A stretch of DNA of 64,000 nucleotides, taken from positions 1 to 64,000 of the forward strand of contig HF995302.1 in the NCBI GenBank assembly GCA_000432275.1, given 5' to 3'. Numbering within the stretch: the first letter of the stretch is position 1; each line of letters starts with the position of its first letter. A program made the position numbers and the translations under genes. The notes under the pieces were generated by a model that had not been told where the DNA came from, made no database searches, and worked only from the letters and a program-made list of their open reading frames with translations. The stretch is from Proteobacteria bacterium CAG:495 (lineage in GTDB: Bacteria; Pseudomonadota; Alphaproteobacteria; RF32; CAG-239). Below are positions 45,020 to 54,365 of this stretch, in pieces.

Positions 45020-45661
45020 TTAGCCCAAAAGGGTTAAAATTATCCCGACAAACAAAGGAATCGACAAATTGTCGTCCAGATCTATTTTGTCTTCATAAAG
45101 CTCGGCCAAAGTTGCCGCCATACAGGCAATAACCCCCGCATAAGTGAACTGAAACAGCGGTTCGAAAAGCATATTGATGAGGAGGGCGCTCATAAAAAAT
45201 GCGACGGTACCTTCAAGCGATTTGTGTTTATAAAGCATACGCGTGCCAAAGGCTTTTCCCACCAGAGCGGCCATTGTGTCGGACACCAGCATAACGGTGA
45301 GGGATATAATCGCAATCGGTTTGCTGAAGAAGAGGGTGCAGACAATCGCAGCCAGCAGAACATATAAGGAACCGCTGACCTGAAAAAACTTGCGGCGGCA
45401 TTCCTTGTCGCGCAGCGTCTTAAAAAACAGCTTCCCGAATGTTTGTCTTGCCCAGGGATATTTTTTATAGTTGCCGTATTCAAGCAGGGCGTCGCCGCAA
45501 AACAGCAGCGAGAACAGAAAAATTGAAAAAGCCGGCTGAGTAAAGTAAATAAGCGCCGGAATCCATAGTGAACTCAAATGGATGGCCTTGCGATAAACCT
45601 CTTTTTTTAAAGACTTGTCAATATTGGCATTTTCTTCGATTTTATCAATAAGGTTACGCAT
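45020..45661 (-). CDS. Dolichol/polyprenol/diacylglycerol-kinase-like membrane protein
   Basis: A 213-residue membrane protein with about six helices, of the SEC59/DGK1/VTE5-like CTP-dependent kinase group. EVYRKAIHLSSLWIPALIY opens the domain. VSDTMAALVGKAFGTRML and HKSLEGTVAFF are conserved cytidylyltransferase-like motifs. Probably phosphorylates a lipid alcohol. The ATG at 45661 follows AAGGAT; upstream in-frame starts add 52 residues without support. Confidence 0.75.
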   Translation of the reverse strand: MRNLIDKIEENANIDKSLKKEVYRKAIHLSSLWIPALIYFTQPAFSIFLFSLLFCGDALLEYGNYKKYPWARQTFGKLFFKTLRDKECRRKFFQVSGSLYVLLAAIVCTLFFSKPIAIISLTVMLVSDTMAALVGKAFGTRMLYKHKSLEGTVAFFMSALLINMLFEPLFQFTYAGVIACMAATLAELYEDKIDLDDNLSIPLFVGIILTLLG

Positions 45662-45784
45662 CGGGTTTATCCTTTTTGTTATCGCGTTTATTTCTCTTCT
45701 CAGATATACACCGCTCAGCAGTTGTAAAGCAATAAAAATCGCACGGCAAAGAAAATATATTCTTTTTTTATATATTGCCAAATA

Positions 45785-45811
45785 AAAAACCCCCGATAAG
45801 TCGGGGGTTGA
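45785..45811 (-). terminator. alaS terminator
   Basis: AACCCCCGA/TCGGGGGTT hairpin with a TTTTTTATTT tail on the minus strand. Confidence 0.85.
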
Positions 45812-45845
45812 ATACATCAGTCTTTTCTTAGATGCCTTTTTTCAT

Positions 45846-45901
45846 CGGCAAACGAGCTCAAAACGCGAGCATTGTCGCTGATTTAGCGCAACCGTTTGCC
45901 G
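45846..45901. repeat. Cloverleaf-like inverted repeat in the alaS 3' region
   Basis: A perfect 9-bp outer stem, CGGCAAACG/CGTTTGCCG, encloses two small hairpins (GCTC/GAGC and CGCT/AGCG). It begins 10 bp after the alaS stop and about 35 bp before its terminator. It is not a tRNA: there is no anticodon arm, T arm or CCA. Confidence 0.7.
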
Positions 45902-45910
45902 CGGAAACAT

Positions 45911-48535
45911 CTATATCGCTTTTCTTAAGGCATCAATCGCTTCTTGCAGCCGGGTAGCATCCGGGCCGCCGGTTTGAGCCATATCCGGTCGTCCGCCGCC
46001 GCCCTGCGCACCCACAAACGGAGCTATAACTTTAATCAGGCTGTTGGCAGGATATTTTGCCGCCAGATTGTCACTGACGCCGATAACCACGGAAGCTTTT
46101 CCTTCATTGCTAGCCAAAAGGGCGACAATCGTATCTTCGGGATACTGCGCTTTTATTTCGTCAACAAAAGCCTTCAGCTCTTTGGCCGGGATGTTTTCTA
46201 AAATTTTAGCGACAAATTTAACGCCGTTAACCGCTTCAAAATTATCGGGATTGTCTGCGGCTTTATTGCTGACGAGCTTTTTCTTGAGTTCAAAAACCTG
46301 AGCTTCCAGCTTTTTCTTTTCTTCAAGTAATTGATTAACGCGAGCTTCTATATCGTTGAAACTTGATTTCAAACAAGCGCCGACACGATGCAGTTTGTCT
46401 TCAATGTCTTGAACAAATCTCTCGGCGTGTGTTCCGGTAACGCATTCCAAACGGCGCACGCCTGCCGCAACCGCGCTTTCGCTGACGATGTTGAAATAGC
46501 CGATATCTCCGGTTTCTTTGACATGGGTACCGCCGCATAATTCGGTTGATACGCCGTCGCCTACGCAAACGACGCGGACTTCGTCGCCGTATTTTTCGCC
46601 GAACAACGCCATTGCACCGGAATTGATGGCCTTGTCGTGACTCATTAATTTGGTGTTTACCTTAAGGTTTTGACGAATCAGGCCGTTAACCGTATCTTCC
46701 AGGTCGCGTAATTCGTTCTCGCTGATTTGCTTGGGATAGGCGATGTCAAAACGCATTCTTTCGGCGGCAACCATTGAACCTTTTTGTGTTACGCTGGCGC
46801 CGAATTTTTCTTGCAAAGCATGGTGGAGCAGGTGGGTAACCGTATGATTGGCTTCAATTGCTTTGCGGTTTGATTCGCAGACTTCCATCAGAACAATGTC
46901 TCCGTTCTTGATGCGTCCTTTAACGATTTTGGCAATGTGAACATAAAGTCCGTCAAGTTTCTTTTTGGTGTCGGTAACCTCAATTTCCAAATCTTTACCC
47001 GTAATTTTGCCTTTGTCGCCGACTTGTCCGCCCATTTCGCCGTAGAACGGGGTCTGATTGGTCAACAGGAAAAATTCTCCGTTGCTGACTTCCGACACTT
47101 CTTTGCCGTCTTGCACCAGAGCGGTCACCTGAGCTTCGGTTTTTAAGGTATTGTAGCCCAAAAACTCGGTTGCCGGCAGCTTTTCGTTCAGTTCAAACCA
47201 GATTTTTTCGGTTCCGGCGTCTCCTGAACCGGCCCAGTTTTTACGGGCTTCGGCTTTTTGACGTTCCATTGCCTTGTCAAAACCGTCGGTGTCGACTTTG
47301 ATGTCTTTCAGGCGCAGGGCGTCCTGAGTCAAATCCAGCGGAAAACCGTAAGTGTCATAAAGCTTGAATGCAGTCTCGCCGTTAAAAGTGTCTCCGGCTT
47401 TTAAGTGACCGGCTTCGTCGTCCAACAGGCGCAGACCTTTGTCCAGCGTTTTCAGAAAACGCTCTTCTTCGCTGCGGATTGTTTCGGTGATGAGGGTCTC
47501 GGCCGAATAAAGTTCAGGATAGGCTTCTCCCATTTCTTTTTGCAGAGCCGGCAACAGTTTGTACATCATCGGCTCTTTTACGCCCAGCATATAAGCGTGA
47601 CGCATGGCTCTGCGCATAATCCGGCGTAAAACGTAACCGCGGCCTTCATTGGAGGGCAATACGCCGTCGGCAATCAGAAAAGACGTTGAGCGCAAATGGT
47701 CTGCAATAACGTTATGAGAGGCTTTCAGCGGACCGTTGGGGTCAGAGTTGGCCATATCCGCAATCGCTTTAATCAGATTTCTGAAAATATCAATGTCGTA
47801 GTTGGAGTGAACCCCTTGCAAAATTGCGGCAATTCGTTCCAGTCCCATACCCGTGTCGATAGAGGGGCGCTTTAACGGGATGCGGCTGCCGTCGGGCAAG
47901 TCTTCATATTGGTCAAACACCAGATTCCATATCTCAATCCAACGGTCGCCGTCTTCTTCAGGCGTGCCCGGCAGACCGCCCCAAACTTCGGGGCCGTGGT
48001 CATAAAAGATTTCCGAGCAGGGACCGCAAGGGCCGGTGTCGCCCATCTGCCAAAAATTGTCTTTGGTTGCAATGGGAATAATCCTGTCTTCCGGCAAACC
48101 GGAAACTTTTTTCCAAATTTCGCGCGCTTCTTCGTCGGTGTGATAATAGGTTACGGCCAGCTTGTCTTTGGGAATGCCGAATTCTTTGTTGACGACTTCC
48201 CAGGCAAAACGGATGGCGTCGTCTTTAAAATAATCGCCGAAAGAAAAGTTGCCGAGCATTTCAAAAAAGGTATGGTGACGCACGGTATAGCCGACGTTGT
48301 CGAGGTCATTGTGCTTGCCGCCGGCGCGAACGGATTTTTGGGAAGTTGTCGCTCGCGTGTAATCGCGGGTTTCGTTGCCGGCCAGAATGTTTTTAAATTG
48401 CACCATTCCCGAGTTGGTGAACATCAGCGTCGGATCGTTGTCGGGAACCAAAGAGGAGGACGGAACAACCTTGTGGCCGTTTTTGGCAAAATAGTTTAAA
48501 AAAGTGCTTCTGATTTCTTTAACAGTAGTTGTCAT
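45911..48535 (-). CDS. alaS: Alanyl-tRNA synthetase
   Basis: An 874-residue class II synthetase. The N-terminal catalytic core begins TTVKEIRSTFLNYFAKNGH and contains GMVQFKNILAG and RRIMRRAMRHAY. The editing domain has the zinc ligands in HTVTHLLHHAL and CGGTHVKETGDIG. The C-terminal coiled coil and C-Ala domain end with GGGGRPDMAQTGG. Full length. An exact TTAA-N7-TTAA lies at 48562-48576 upstream, of doubtful meaning. Confidence 0.97.
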   Translation of the reverse strand: MTTTVKEIRSTFLNYFAKNGHKVVPSSSLVPDNDPTLMFTNSGMVQFKNILAGNETRDYTRATTSQKSVRAGGKHNDLDNVGYTVRHHTFFEMLGNFSFGDYFKDDAIRFAWEVVNKEFGIPKDKLAVTYYHTDEEAREIWKKVSGLPEDRIIPIATKDNFWQMGDTGPCGPCSEIFYDHGPEVWGGLPGTPEEDGDRWIEIWNLVFDQYEDLPDGSRIPLKRPSIDTGMGLERIAAILQGVHSNYDIDIFRNLIKAIADMANSDPNGPLKASHNVIADHLRSTSFLIADGVLPSNEGRGYVLRRIMRRAMRHAYMLGVKEPMMYKLLPALQKEMGEAYPELYSAETLITETIRSEEERFLKTLDKGLRLLDDEAGHLKAGDTFNGETAFKLYDTYGFPLDLTQDALRLKDIKVDTDGFDKAMERQKAEARKNWAGSGDAGTEKIWFELNEKLPATEFLGYNTLKTEAQVTALVQDGKEVSEVSNGEFFLLTNQTPFYGEMGGQVGDKGKITGKDLEIEVTDTKKKLDGLYVHIAKIVKGRIKNGDIVLMEVCESNRKAIEANHTVTHLLHHALQEKFGASVTQKGSMVAAERMRFDIAYPKQISENELRDLEDTVNGLIRQNLKVNTKLMSHDKAINSGAMALFGEKYGDEVRVVCVGDGVSTELCGGTHVKETGDIGYFNIVSESAVAAGVRRLECVTGTHAERFVQDIEDKLHRVGACLKSSFNDIEARVNQLLEEKKKLEAQVFELKKKLVSNKAADNPDNFEAVNGVKFVAKILENIPAKELKAFVDEIKAQYPEDTIVALLASNEGKASVVIGVSDNLAAKYPANSLIKVIAPFVGAQGGGGRPDMAQTGGPDATRLQEAIDALRKAI

Positions 48536-48612
48536 TTATTTACTTCCCAAAAAATAAATTGTTAACCCCACATTAATAATGCAAAGTTGTTCTACTGTCT
48601 AGTAAAATTTTT

Positions 48613-49098
48613 CTAAAAAATAACAACCATTCCGTTGATGTAGGTAAAGCTGAAGTTTAAGAAACTGGCGTATATCAGCCACCAGAAATACGGATACATC
48701 ATATAGGCGGCAGCCTTGTCCGCAGCCTTAAAGTTCAGTATCATTTTGTAAACAATCAAATCCAGAAGGATAATCACCGCAAAAGCCAGCCCGATATACC
48801 CCTGCGTAAAGAAAAAATAGGTCCAGACGACCTGCAACAGCAACTGCCCCAAAAACAGCTGGTTGGCTCTGCGCTGCCTTTCGGCGTCGGCCTTTGTCAA
48901 AACTCTATAAAAGGCGATTATCATCAAAAGGTATAAAATTGTCCATACAATCGGAAAAACGGCATCCGGGGGTGTAATCGTCGGCTTGTCCAGGGCTGCA
49001 TACCAGTTGTAAATGCCAAAACGGGTAAAATAAGATGCCGCGGCGCCGGCAATGACGGTTATAACCGCGCTGTATACAAATTTCATCAGCTTGTTCAT
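48613..49098 (-). CDS. tspO: TspO/MBR-family membrane protein
   Basis: A 161-residue five-helix protein of the TspO family, which binds porphyrins and cholesterol-like ligands in bacteria. Family marks are WYAALDKPTITPPDAVFPIVWTILY, in the first loop and second helix, and LLQVVWTYFFF in the third. The C-terminal WWLIYASFLNF is the substrate-cavity helix. AAGGAGGAG precedes the ATG. Confidence 0.9.
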   Translation of the reverse strand: MNKLMKFVYSAVITVIAGAAASYFTRFGIYNWYAALDKPTITPPDAVFPIVWTILYLLMIIAFYRVLTKADAERQRRANQLFLGQLLLQVVWTYFFFTQGYIGLAFAVIILLDLIVYKMILNFKAADKAAAYMMYPYFWWLIYASFLNFSFTYINGMVVIF

Positions 49099-49176
49099 AT
49101 CCTCCTCCTTGCATATTTTATTATTTGTTTGTAATATTTAAGCATCGTTTGTTTAATTTAAATGAGGTAACCGCAG

Positions 49177-49875
49177 GTGGAAATCAGTCCGGAACTCATA
49201 AAAGGGCAGGTTATGAACTGCTACAACAGCCTGATACTGGACGTCAGGCTGGCCGACAATTCGTTGGTTCCGGTTTTTTGCGGTTCTTCGGAGGCGGCCA
49301 AACTCTGCTCCGCCGGCGTGGACGCCATAATCAAACGCCATCGCGACAGCCTGCGCAAAATCCGCTACGAGCTTGAGTTCATCAGCCGCAGCGAGGGGCT
49401 GATTCTCGTTAACCCGACCTATAACGGCTTTCTTTTTCAGGAAGCCTTTGACAACGGCGTGTTGTCGGCTGATTTTGACGCATATAACGTCTGCCGCCGG
49501 ATAGAGCCTGACGAACATCTGCCGTACATTGATTTTGAATTGTCTTCGCCGTCCGGAAACAAATGCTATGTCTTTATTGAAAACGTGTTTAACAAGCAAA
49601 ACGGCTGCTCCGTTTTTCCTGCCGGAATAAATTTCTTTGAGATGGCAATGTTTGAGGAATTAGCCAAACTCCGCCGGCAGGGACACAAAACCGTCATTTT
49701 TATGCTGGTGCCCCGGCAGGATTGCGTCGAAGCCAAGTTCAGCTGGAATCTGGACCCGGTCGCGGCAGCCCGGATTTATGACGAAGCAAAAAATGGATTG
49801 GAATTTGTTTGTTATGGTTGCAATATTGATAAAAAAAGTGTAACACTGGCTAATAAAATGAAAATATTATATTAA
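49177..49875 (+). CDS. sfsA: SfsA family protein
   Basis: A 232-residue protein of the sugar-fermentation-stimulation family with a nuclease-like fold and OB N terminus. LVNPTYNGFLFQEAFDNG, IDFELSSPSGNKCYVFIENV and GHKTVIFMLVPRQDCVEAKFSW are family blocks. It has diverged from typical members. The start is GTG at 49177; an ATG upstream is followed at once by a stop. The sfsA-map-radC order is typical of Alphaproteobacteria. Confidence 0.85.
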   Translation: MEISPELIKGQVMNCYNSLILDVRLADNSLVPVFCGSSEAAKLCSAGVDAIIKRHRDSLRKIRYELEFISRSEGLILVNPTYNGFLFQEAFDNGVLSADFDAYNVCRRIEPDEHLPYIDFELSSPSGNKCYVFIENVFNKQNGCSVFPAGINFFEMAMFEELAKLRRQGHKTVIFMLVPRQDCVEAKFSWNLDPVAAARIYDEAKNGLEFVCYGCNIDKKSVTLANKMKILY

Positions 49876-49891
49876 CAAACCGAGGTATGCA

Positions 49892-50698
49892 GTGAGTTAC
49901 AAGAGAAAAGACGGCATCGTCATTCACGACGATCCCGAAGATTTTGAAAAGATGCGCAAGGCCGGCCGGATTGCCGCCGAATGTCTGGATTACATAACCC
50001 CTTATGTTCAGGTTGGCGTGTCCACCGGAGAATTGGACGATCTTTGCCGGGAATTTTTCACGTCTCGCGGCGTTATTCCCGCTTGCCTCGGCTATCGCGG
50101 CTATCCCAAGTCGGTCTGCATCTCCATCAACCATGTCATTTGCCACGGCATTCCCGATTATGAGCGCAAACTGGTCGACGGCGATATGCTCAACATTGAC
50201 GTTACCGGTATTTTGGACGGATGGTACGGCGATACCAGCCGTATGTATTTTGCCGGCAAACCGAGTATCAAGGCCAAACGTCTGGTCGAAGTGACTTATG
50301 AATGTATGATGCGCGGCATTGACGTTGTTAAACCCGGAGCCCGTATGGGCGACATCGGCGCCGTTATTGCCGAATATGCCCACAAATACGGCTATTCGGT
50401 TGTCGATATGTTTTGCGGCCATGGGCTGGGGCAGGTTTTTCATGATGAACCGAATGTGATGCACATTGCCCGCAAAGGAACCGGTCCGCTGATGGAAGAA
50501 GGAATGTTTTTCACGATTGAGCCGATGATTAACATCGGCAAACCTGACGCCATTATATTAAAAGACGGTTGGACTTCGGTCACCAGGGACAAGTCCTTGT
50601 CTGCCCAGTTTGAACATTCTTTGGCCGTAACCAAAGATGGTTATGAGGTTTTCACCTATTCTCCCAAGGGGCTGGACAAGCCGCCTTACAAGCTTTAA
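49892..50698 (+). CDS. map: Methionine aminopeptidase
   Basis: A 268-residue type I enzyme that removes the initiator Met. Metal ligands lie in LNIDVTGILDGWYGDTSRM (two Asp), GHGLGQVFHDEPNV (His), FFTIEPM (Glu) and QFEHSLAVT (Glu); the catalytic His is in CHGIPD. The start is GTG with AGGTATG upstream; a nearby ATG is followed by a stop after one codon. Confidence 0.96.
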   Translation: MSYKRKDGIVIHDDPEDFEKMRKAGRIAAECLDYITPYVQVGVSTGELDDLCREFFTSRGVIPACLGYRGYPKSVCISINHVICHGIPDYERKLVDGDMLNIDVTGILDGWYGDTSRMYFAGKPSIKAKRLVEVTYECMMRGIDVVKPGARMGDIGAVIAEYAHKYGYSVVDMFCGHGLGQVFHDEPNVMHIARKGTGPLMEEGMFFTIEPMINIGKPDAIILKDGWTSVTRDKSLSAQFEHSLAVTKDGYEVFTYSPKGLDKPPYKL

Positions 50699-50711
50699 GG
50701 CTCAAAGGACT

Positions 50712-51413
50712 ATGGAACGGGACGTCAAACAACCGGATTATCTGGGACACCGCCAGCGTCTTCGTCAGCGTTTTTTGCTGGGCGAGGGGAAAGATATGGC
50801 GGATTACGAGTTGTTGGAGCTGGTTCTGACGATGGCCATTCCCCGGCGGGACGTCAAGCCTCTGGCCAAAAAGCTGATTGCCGAATTTAACGACTTTTCC
50901 GGCGTTATCAATGCGCCGGCTGCGGCTTTGCTGGAAGTTGACGGCGTAAAGGAAAATACGCTGGCAATGCTTAAGGTGATTAAAGCCGCCGCCATCCGTA
51001 CTTCCTGGCAGACGCTGTGCGCGGCCGAAGCGCCGGTCATCCGCTCTCCCGATACGTTGCTCGAATACTGCCGTACCGCCATGTGCCATTCTGATGTCGA
51101 GGAGCTGCGCATAATTTTTATGGATGCCAAATTGCAGGTCATCGGAGAAGAAACAATGCAACGCGGCACCATCAACGCGGTTGCCGTCCATCCTCGCGAA
51201 GTCGTAAAGTCTGCACTGGCGCATCACGCTTCGTCAATCATTATGGTGCACAACCATCCTTCGGGCAATACCACGCCTTCGCGCGCCGATTTGGAGATGA
51301 CCAAAAAGGTCGAAGAAGCCTGCGCCGCCGTCGGCGTCAAACTTCATGACCACTTTGTCGTCAGCCGCAGCAGCCACTACAGCTTTCGTGAACAGGGATT
51401 TATAAAGTTATAA
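50712..51413 (+). CDS. radC: RadC/JAB-domain protein
   Basis: A 233-residue RadC-family protein. An N-terminal helix-hairpin-helix part (LGHRQRLRQRFL, LLEVDGVKENTLAML) leads to the JAMM metal motif HNHPSGNTTPSRAD. Despite the name, its role in repair is not established. The ATG at 50712 after AAAGGA is preferred; in-frame starts upstream lie inside map. It overlaps marC by six bases, convergently. Confidence 0.92.
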   Translation: MERDVKQPDYLGHRQRLRQRFLLGEGKDMADYELLELVLTMAIPRRDVKPLAKKLIAEFNDFSGVINAPAAALLEVDGVKENTLAMLKVIKAAAIRTSWQTLCAAEAPVIRSPDTLLEYCRTAMCHSDVEELRIIFMDAKLQVIGEETMQRGTINAVAVHPREVVKSALAHHASSIIMVHNHPSGNTTPSRADLEMTKKVEEACAAVGVKLHDHFVVSRSSHYSFREQGFIKL

Positions 51414-52019
51414 TTCCGACAGTTGTTTGATGTGTTCAACCAGAAAGGTGATGTTGGTGGTAAACAGTTTGACTGAAATCGCCAGCAGAATGATACCGAA
51501 AAACTTTTGCAGCATATAGATAAATCCGGCTCCCAGCATCCTCTCGATGCGCTTGGTCAGCTTCAGCACCAGATATACGATTACCATATTGCAGATAACG
51601 GCCAGCAGAATATTGATGTCGTTATACTGTGCACGAATGGAGAGCAGGGTGGTCAGCGCTCCGGCACCGGCAATCAGCGGAAAAACCACCGGAACGAAAG
51701 TCGCGTCTTTGGGGGCGTCCGGGGTATCCTTAAAAATTTCGATGTCTAAAATCATTTCCAGAGCGACAATAAAGATAATGAAAGAGCCGGCAACCGCAAA
51801 AGAAGAGATATCGACGTTAAACAGGTTGAGAAAAGCCTCTCCCACAAAGAAGAATATGAAAAACATAATCAAAGCCAGCAGAGCAGCCTTGGCGGCATTT
51901 ATTTTTTTGCCCCGTTTTTTTAAGGTTAAAATCACCGGAATGGAACCGGTAATGTCTATAACCGCAAACAAAACGACAAACGCGCTGACAAATTCCTGCC
52001 ACTGAAAACTTCCAAACAT
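51408..52019 (-). CDS. MarC-family membrane protein
   Basis: A 203-residue six-helix inner-membrane protein (MarC, UPF0056). FAVIDITGSIPVILTL, VAGSFIIFIVALEMIL, VFPLIAGAGALTTLL and the final ISVKLFTTNITFLVEHI are family features. Function unknown; not a multidrug pump. Confidence 0.9.
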   Translation of the reverse strand: MFGSFQWQEFVSAFVVLFAVIDITGSIPVILTLKKRGKKINAAKAALLALIMFFIFFFVGEAFLNLFNVDISSFAVAGSFIIFIVALEMILDIEIFKDTPDAPKDATFVPVVFPLIAGAGALTTLLSIRAQYNDINILLAVICNMVIVYLVLKLTKRIERMLGAGFIYMLQKFFGIILLAISVKLFTTNITFLVEHIKQLSEL

Positions 52020-52221
52020 TTCTCAACTCACTTTTTTTTTAGATTAATTAATGGCTTATAGGTATCACTTTAAAATATTCCGTCAACTTAAATTTTTCAT
52101 CAAAGTTGACAAAAATCCCCTCAAGTGGTATTATTTATAGCTGATAACTTATTATTTACACTCTTACTATGTGTGCATAGTTGTCATCTTAAACTGAGTA
52201 CTAATCTAAAAATATATAATT

Positions 52222-54084
52222 ATGGACAGCGAAAACCTGAAGAATACTCTTGCAGAGTATCAACAAGAAGTTCGGCAGGAGTTTGCCGACCATGAAAATT
52301 TTATGATGCGTTTATATTCGTTCCTATATTCTGCCAAGCCGGAATATATGACATTTAAGCGCGTGTGGCTCGAAGACATTGAGCATCAAAGCGAGTTCTG
52401 GTATAACCGCTTTAATCTTGAGCCTGACGAGGAAAACCTTGAGGAAGTTTCAGCCGAAGCCGAGAGTGCCTACACGGAATGGCGTGGCTGGTTTGCTCAA
52501 TGGGAGTTGAATGTTCGCGGATTGTTTGAAGACTATCAGTGGAAGTTCAATTACGAAGAAGAGGAGGAAGAGCGTGAGCTTGAAATCCGTCAGGAGGAGG
52601 AAGAAGCGGAAAAACGCCGCCGGAAAGCCGATGCTGAATCAGAAGACGAGCCTGCGGATAGTTTCAGTTCTGTTTCTGATGAAGAGAGAGATGATTACCA
52701 CCGGGAAGACGCGTCTGACAAGGACAAACGCTTCAGCTGGTGGGATGCCTTGGCTTCTGAGGAGGATGCTTCTTCGGATGTTGCTTTTGAGGATATCTGG
52801 AAACAGGATTTGTCTGTTGCCGAAACCCAAAGCGAAGAAGAACTCGAAGAACGTCCCGGAATATTTCCTGAAAACGTAGTTGACGGCGAAACCGAAGACG
52901 AACCATATGAACATCACCATCATGAACACCATGATGACGACAACGATGATGAGCATAAGGAAAGTCTCTTCAACTTTTGGGGCAGCCATCAAGATGATGA
53001 GCCGGAACCGAAAGAGGAAGAACCGGAGCCGTCTAAAGATGCTTTTGCTGAAAATGTCCCCGGCGAGGAGGAACCTAAAGAGGAAGAACCTCGCGAAAGC
53101 TTGTTCTTTGACGAGGACAAACCGGAGGAAACTCAGCCTGAGGAACCGCAGCAGGAAGAAGAACATCGTGAAGAAGAACGTCACGAGGATTCTGTTGAGG
53201 AACCAAAAGAGGAAGAACCCCGCGAAAGTTTGTTCTTTGACGAGGACAAACCCGAGGAAGTTCAGCCCGAGGAACCGCAGCAGGAAGAAGAACATCGTGA
53301 AGAAGAACGTCACGAAGATTCTGTTGAGGAACCGAAAGAGGAAGAACCAGCGGAAGAGCATCTTGCCGAAAATGAGGAACGTCCTGAAGAACCTGCGGAA
53401 GAAGACACCCATACGGAAGAACATCATGAAGAGCCTGTTGAAGAACCGGAACCTCATGATGACGAAACCTTAAATATGGATGGCTCCGGTTCAGAACCTC
53501 ACGACGACAGTGATGAACTGGAGGCACAGGAGCGCGAAAGAGCTGAATTGGAGGCTGCTGAAAGAGAAAGAGCCGAAATCGAAGCCCAGGAACGCGAGCG
53601 TGCAGAACAGGAAGCTATGGAACGTGCCGAGCAGGAAGCCCAGGAAAGAGCCGAACAGGAAGCCGCTTCTCAAAATGAAGACCGTCATTATGACGATCCT
53701 CGTGATGATGATCGCGAACAAGATGAACGCGAGCGTCTGGAAGCCATGGAGCGTGAAGCCGAAGAAGAGCGCGAACGCCAAGAGGCAATGGAGCGCGAAG
53801 CAGAGGAAGAACGTTTACGTATGGAAGAGGAAGAACGTCAACGGGCAGAAGAAGAGGAGCGTGAGCGTCAGGAACTCGAGGAACGCGAACGTATGGAGGA
53901 AGAAGAACGCCAAAGGTTGGAAGAGGAAGAGCGTGAGCGCGAAGCCGAAGAACAACTGCGTTTGGAAGACGAAGAACGGATGCGTTACGAAGACGAAGAG
54001 CGTGAACGTGAGGCAGAAGAACTGCGCCAGCAGGAGGAACTCCGAGAGCAGGAAGAGTATGACGAATATGCCAACGAATACTAA
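52222..54084 (+). CDS. Glu-rich protein with His-rich segment, 43-residue repeats and long ER/E helix
   Basis: A 620-residue, extremely acidic protein of unknown function without signal peptide. Residues 1-110 are helical and Trp-rich and look folded. Residues about 110-260 are acidic and disordered, with a His cluster (HHHHEHHDDDNDDEH, about 231-245) that could bind metal. Then two 43-residue repeats (ESLFFDEDKPEE...) follow, with partial copies such as ESLFNFWG. From about 435 to 612 a Glu/Arg pattern (ERERAE, EEERER, EEERQR) predicts a single long alpha-helix. Codon use is neighbour-like. The leader lacks a Shine-Dalgarno sequence. A structural or spacer role is inference. Confidence 0.7.
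   Translation: MDSENLKNTLAEYQQEVRQEFADHENFMMRLYSFLYSAKPEYMTFKRVWLEDIEHQSEFWYNRFNLEPDEENLEEVSAEAESAYTEWRGWFAQWELNVRGLFEDYQWKFNYEEEEEERELEIRQEEEEAEKRRRKADAESEDEPADSFSSVSDEERDDYHREDASDKDKRFSWWDALASEEDASSDVAFEDIWKQDLSVAETQSEEELEERPGIFPENVVDGETEDEPYEHHHHEHHDDDNDDEHKESLFNFWGSHQDDEPEPKEEEPEPSKDAFAENVPGEEEPKEEEPRESLFFDEDKPEETQPEEPQQEEEHREEERHEDSVEEPKEEEPRESLFFDEDKPEEVQPEEPQQEEEHREEERHEDSVEEPKEEEPAEEHLAENEERPEEPAEEDTHTEEHHEEPVEEPEPHDDETLNMDGSGSEPHDDSDELEAQERERAELEAAERERAEIEAQERERAEQEAMERAEQEAQERAEQEAASQNEDRHYDDPRDDDREQDERERLEAMEREAEEERERQEAMEREAEEERLRMEEEERQRAEEEERERQELEERERMEEEERQRLEEEEREREAEEQLRLEDEERMRYEDEEREREAEELRQQEELREQEEYDEYANEY
53071..53349. repeat. 129-bp in-frame tandem repeat
   Basis: Two copies of a 129-bp (43-codon) unit, roughly 95% identical, plus the beginning of a third. 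Confidence 0.85.
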
Positions 54085-54088
54085 AGAT

Positions 54089-54127
54089 AAAGCCGACTGT
54101 GTCAAAACAGCCGGCTTTATTTTTTCT
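54089..54127 (+). terminator. Terminator of the Glu-rich gene
   Basis: AAAGCCG..CTGT pairs with ACAG..CGGCTTT, then ATTTTTTC, just after the stop. Confidence 0.85.
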
Positions 54128-54142
54128 AAACAAGAAAAAACT

Positions 54143-54338
54143 TGAAAAAATGTGAAATTGCTTTAATCTGACACTTGCAGCTCAGAGATGGGCTGTGGTG
54201 TCTGAAAAACATCTGATTATTCATCCCTGTTATGGGGAGTGGTCGAACTAAGCCGATTTTATCGGACGAATAAGACTGACTGCATAATCACAGTTTTTCA
54301 GCCCCCCGCCTTTTCTTTTTAAGAAACGGCGGTTTTTG
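54143..54338 (+). ncRNA. Structured leader or small RNA ending in a terminator
   Basis: TTGAAA, a 16-bp spacer and TAATCT predict a start near 54175. A strong hairpin follows (GACAC-TT-GCAGCTC with GGGCTGT-G-GTGTC, 54171-54203), then CCCTGTTATGGGG, then CCGATTTTATCGG. It ends in CCGCC/GGCGG plus TTTTT at 54306-54337. The HTH gene begins 28 bp later, so this may be an attenuator leader or an independent small RNA. No known family was recognised. Confidence 0.45.
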
Positions 54339-54365
54339 TTTTTAATCAACAAAAGGAGCTAAAAA

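Noticed and set aside
45846..45901. A tRNA gene downstream of alaS
   Set aside because: Folding suggests arms, but T-loop, anticodon stem of five pairs and CCA are missing.
48562..48576. Exact TTAA-N7-TTAA upstream of alaS
   Set aside because: At this base composition a few chance matches are expected in 64 kb, and alaS is not a known CtrA target.
53480..54145. Long open frames overlapping the Glu-rich gene on both strands
   Set aside because: They arise from the low-complexity GAA/GAG-rich sequence and give Lys/Arg-, Leu- or Phe-only proteins with no ribosome site.
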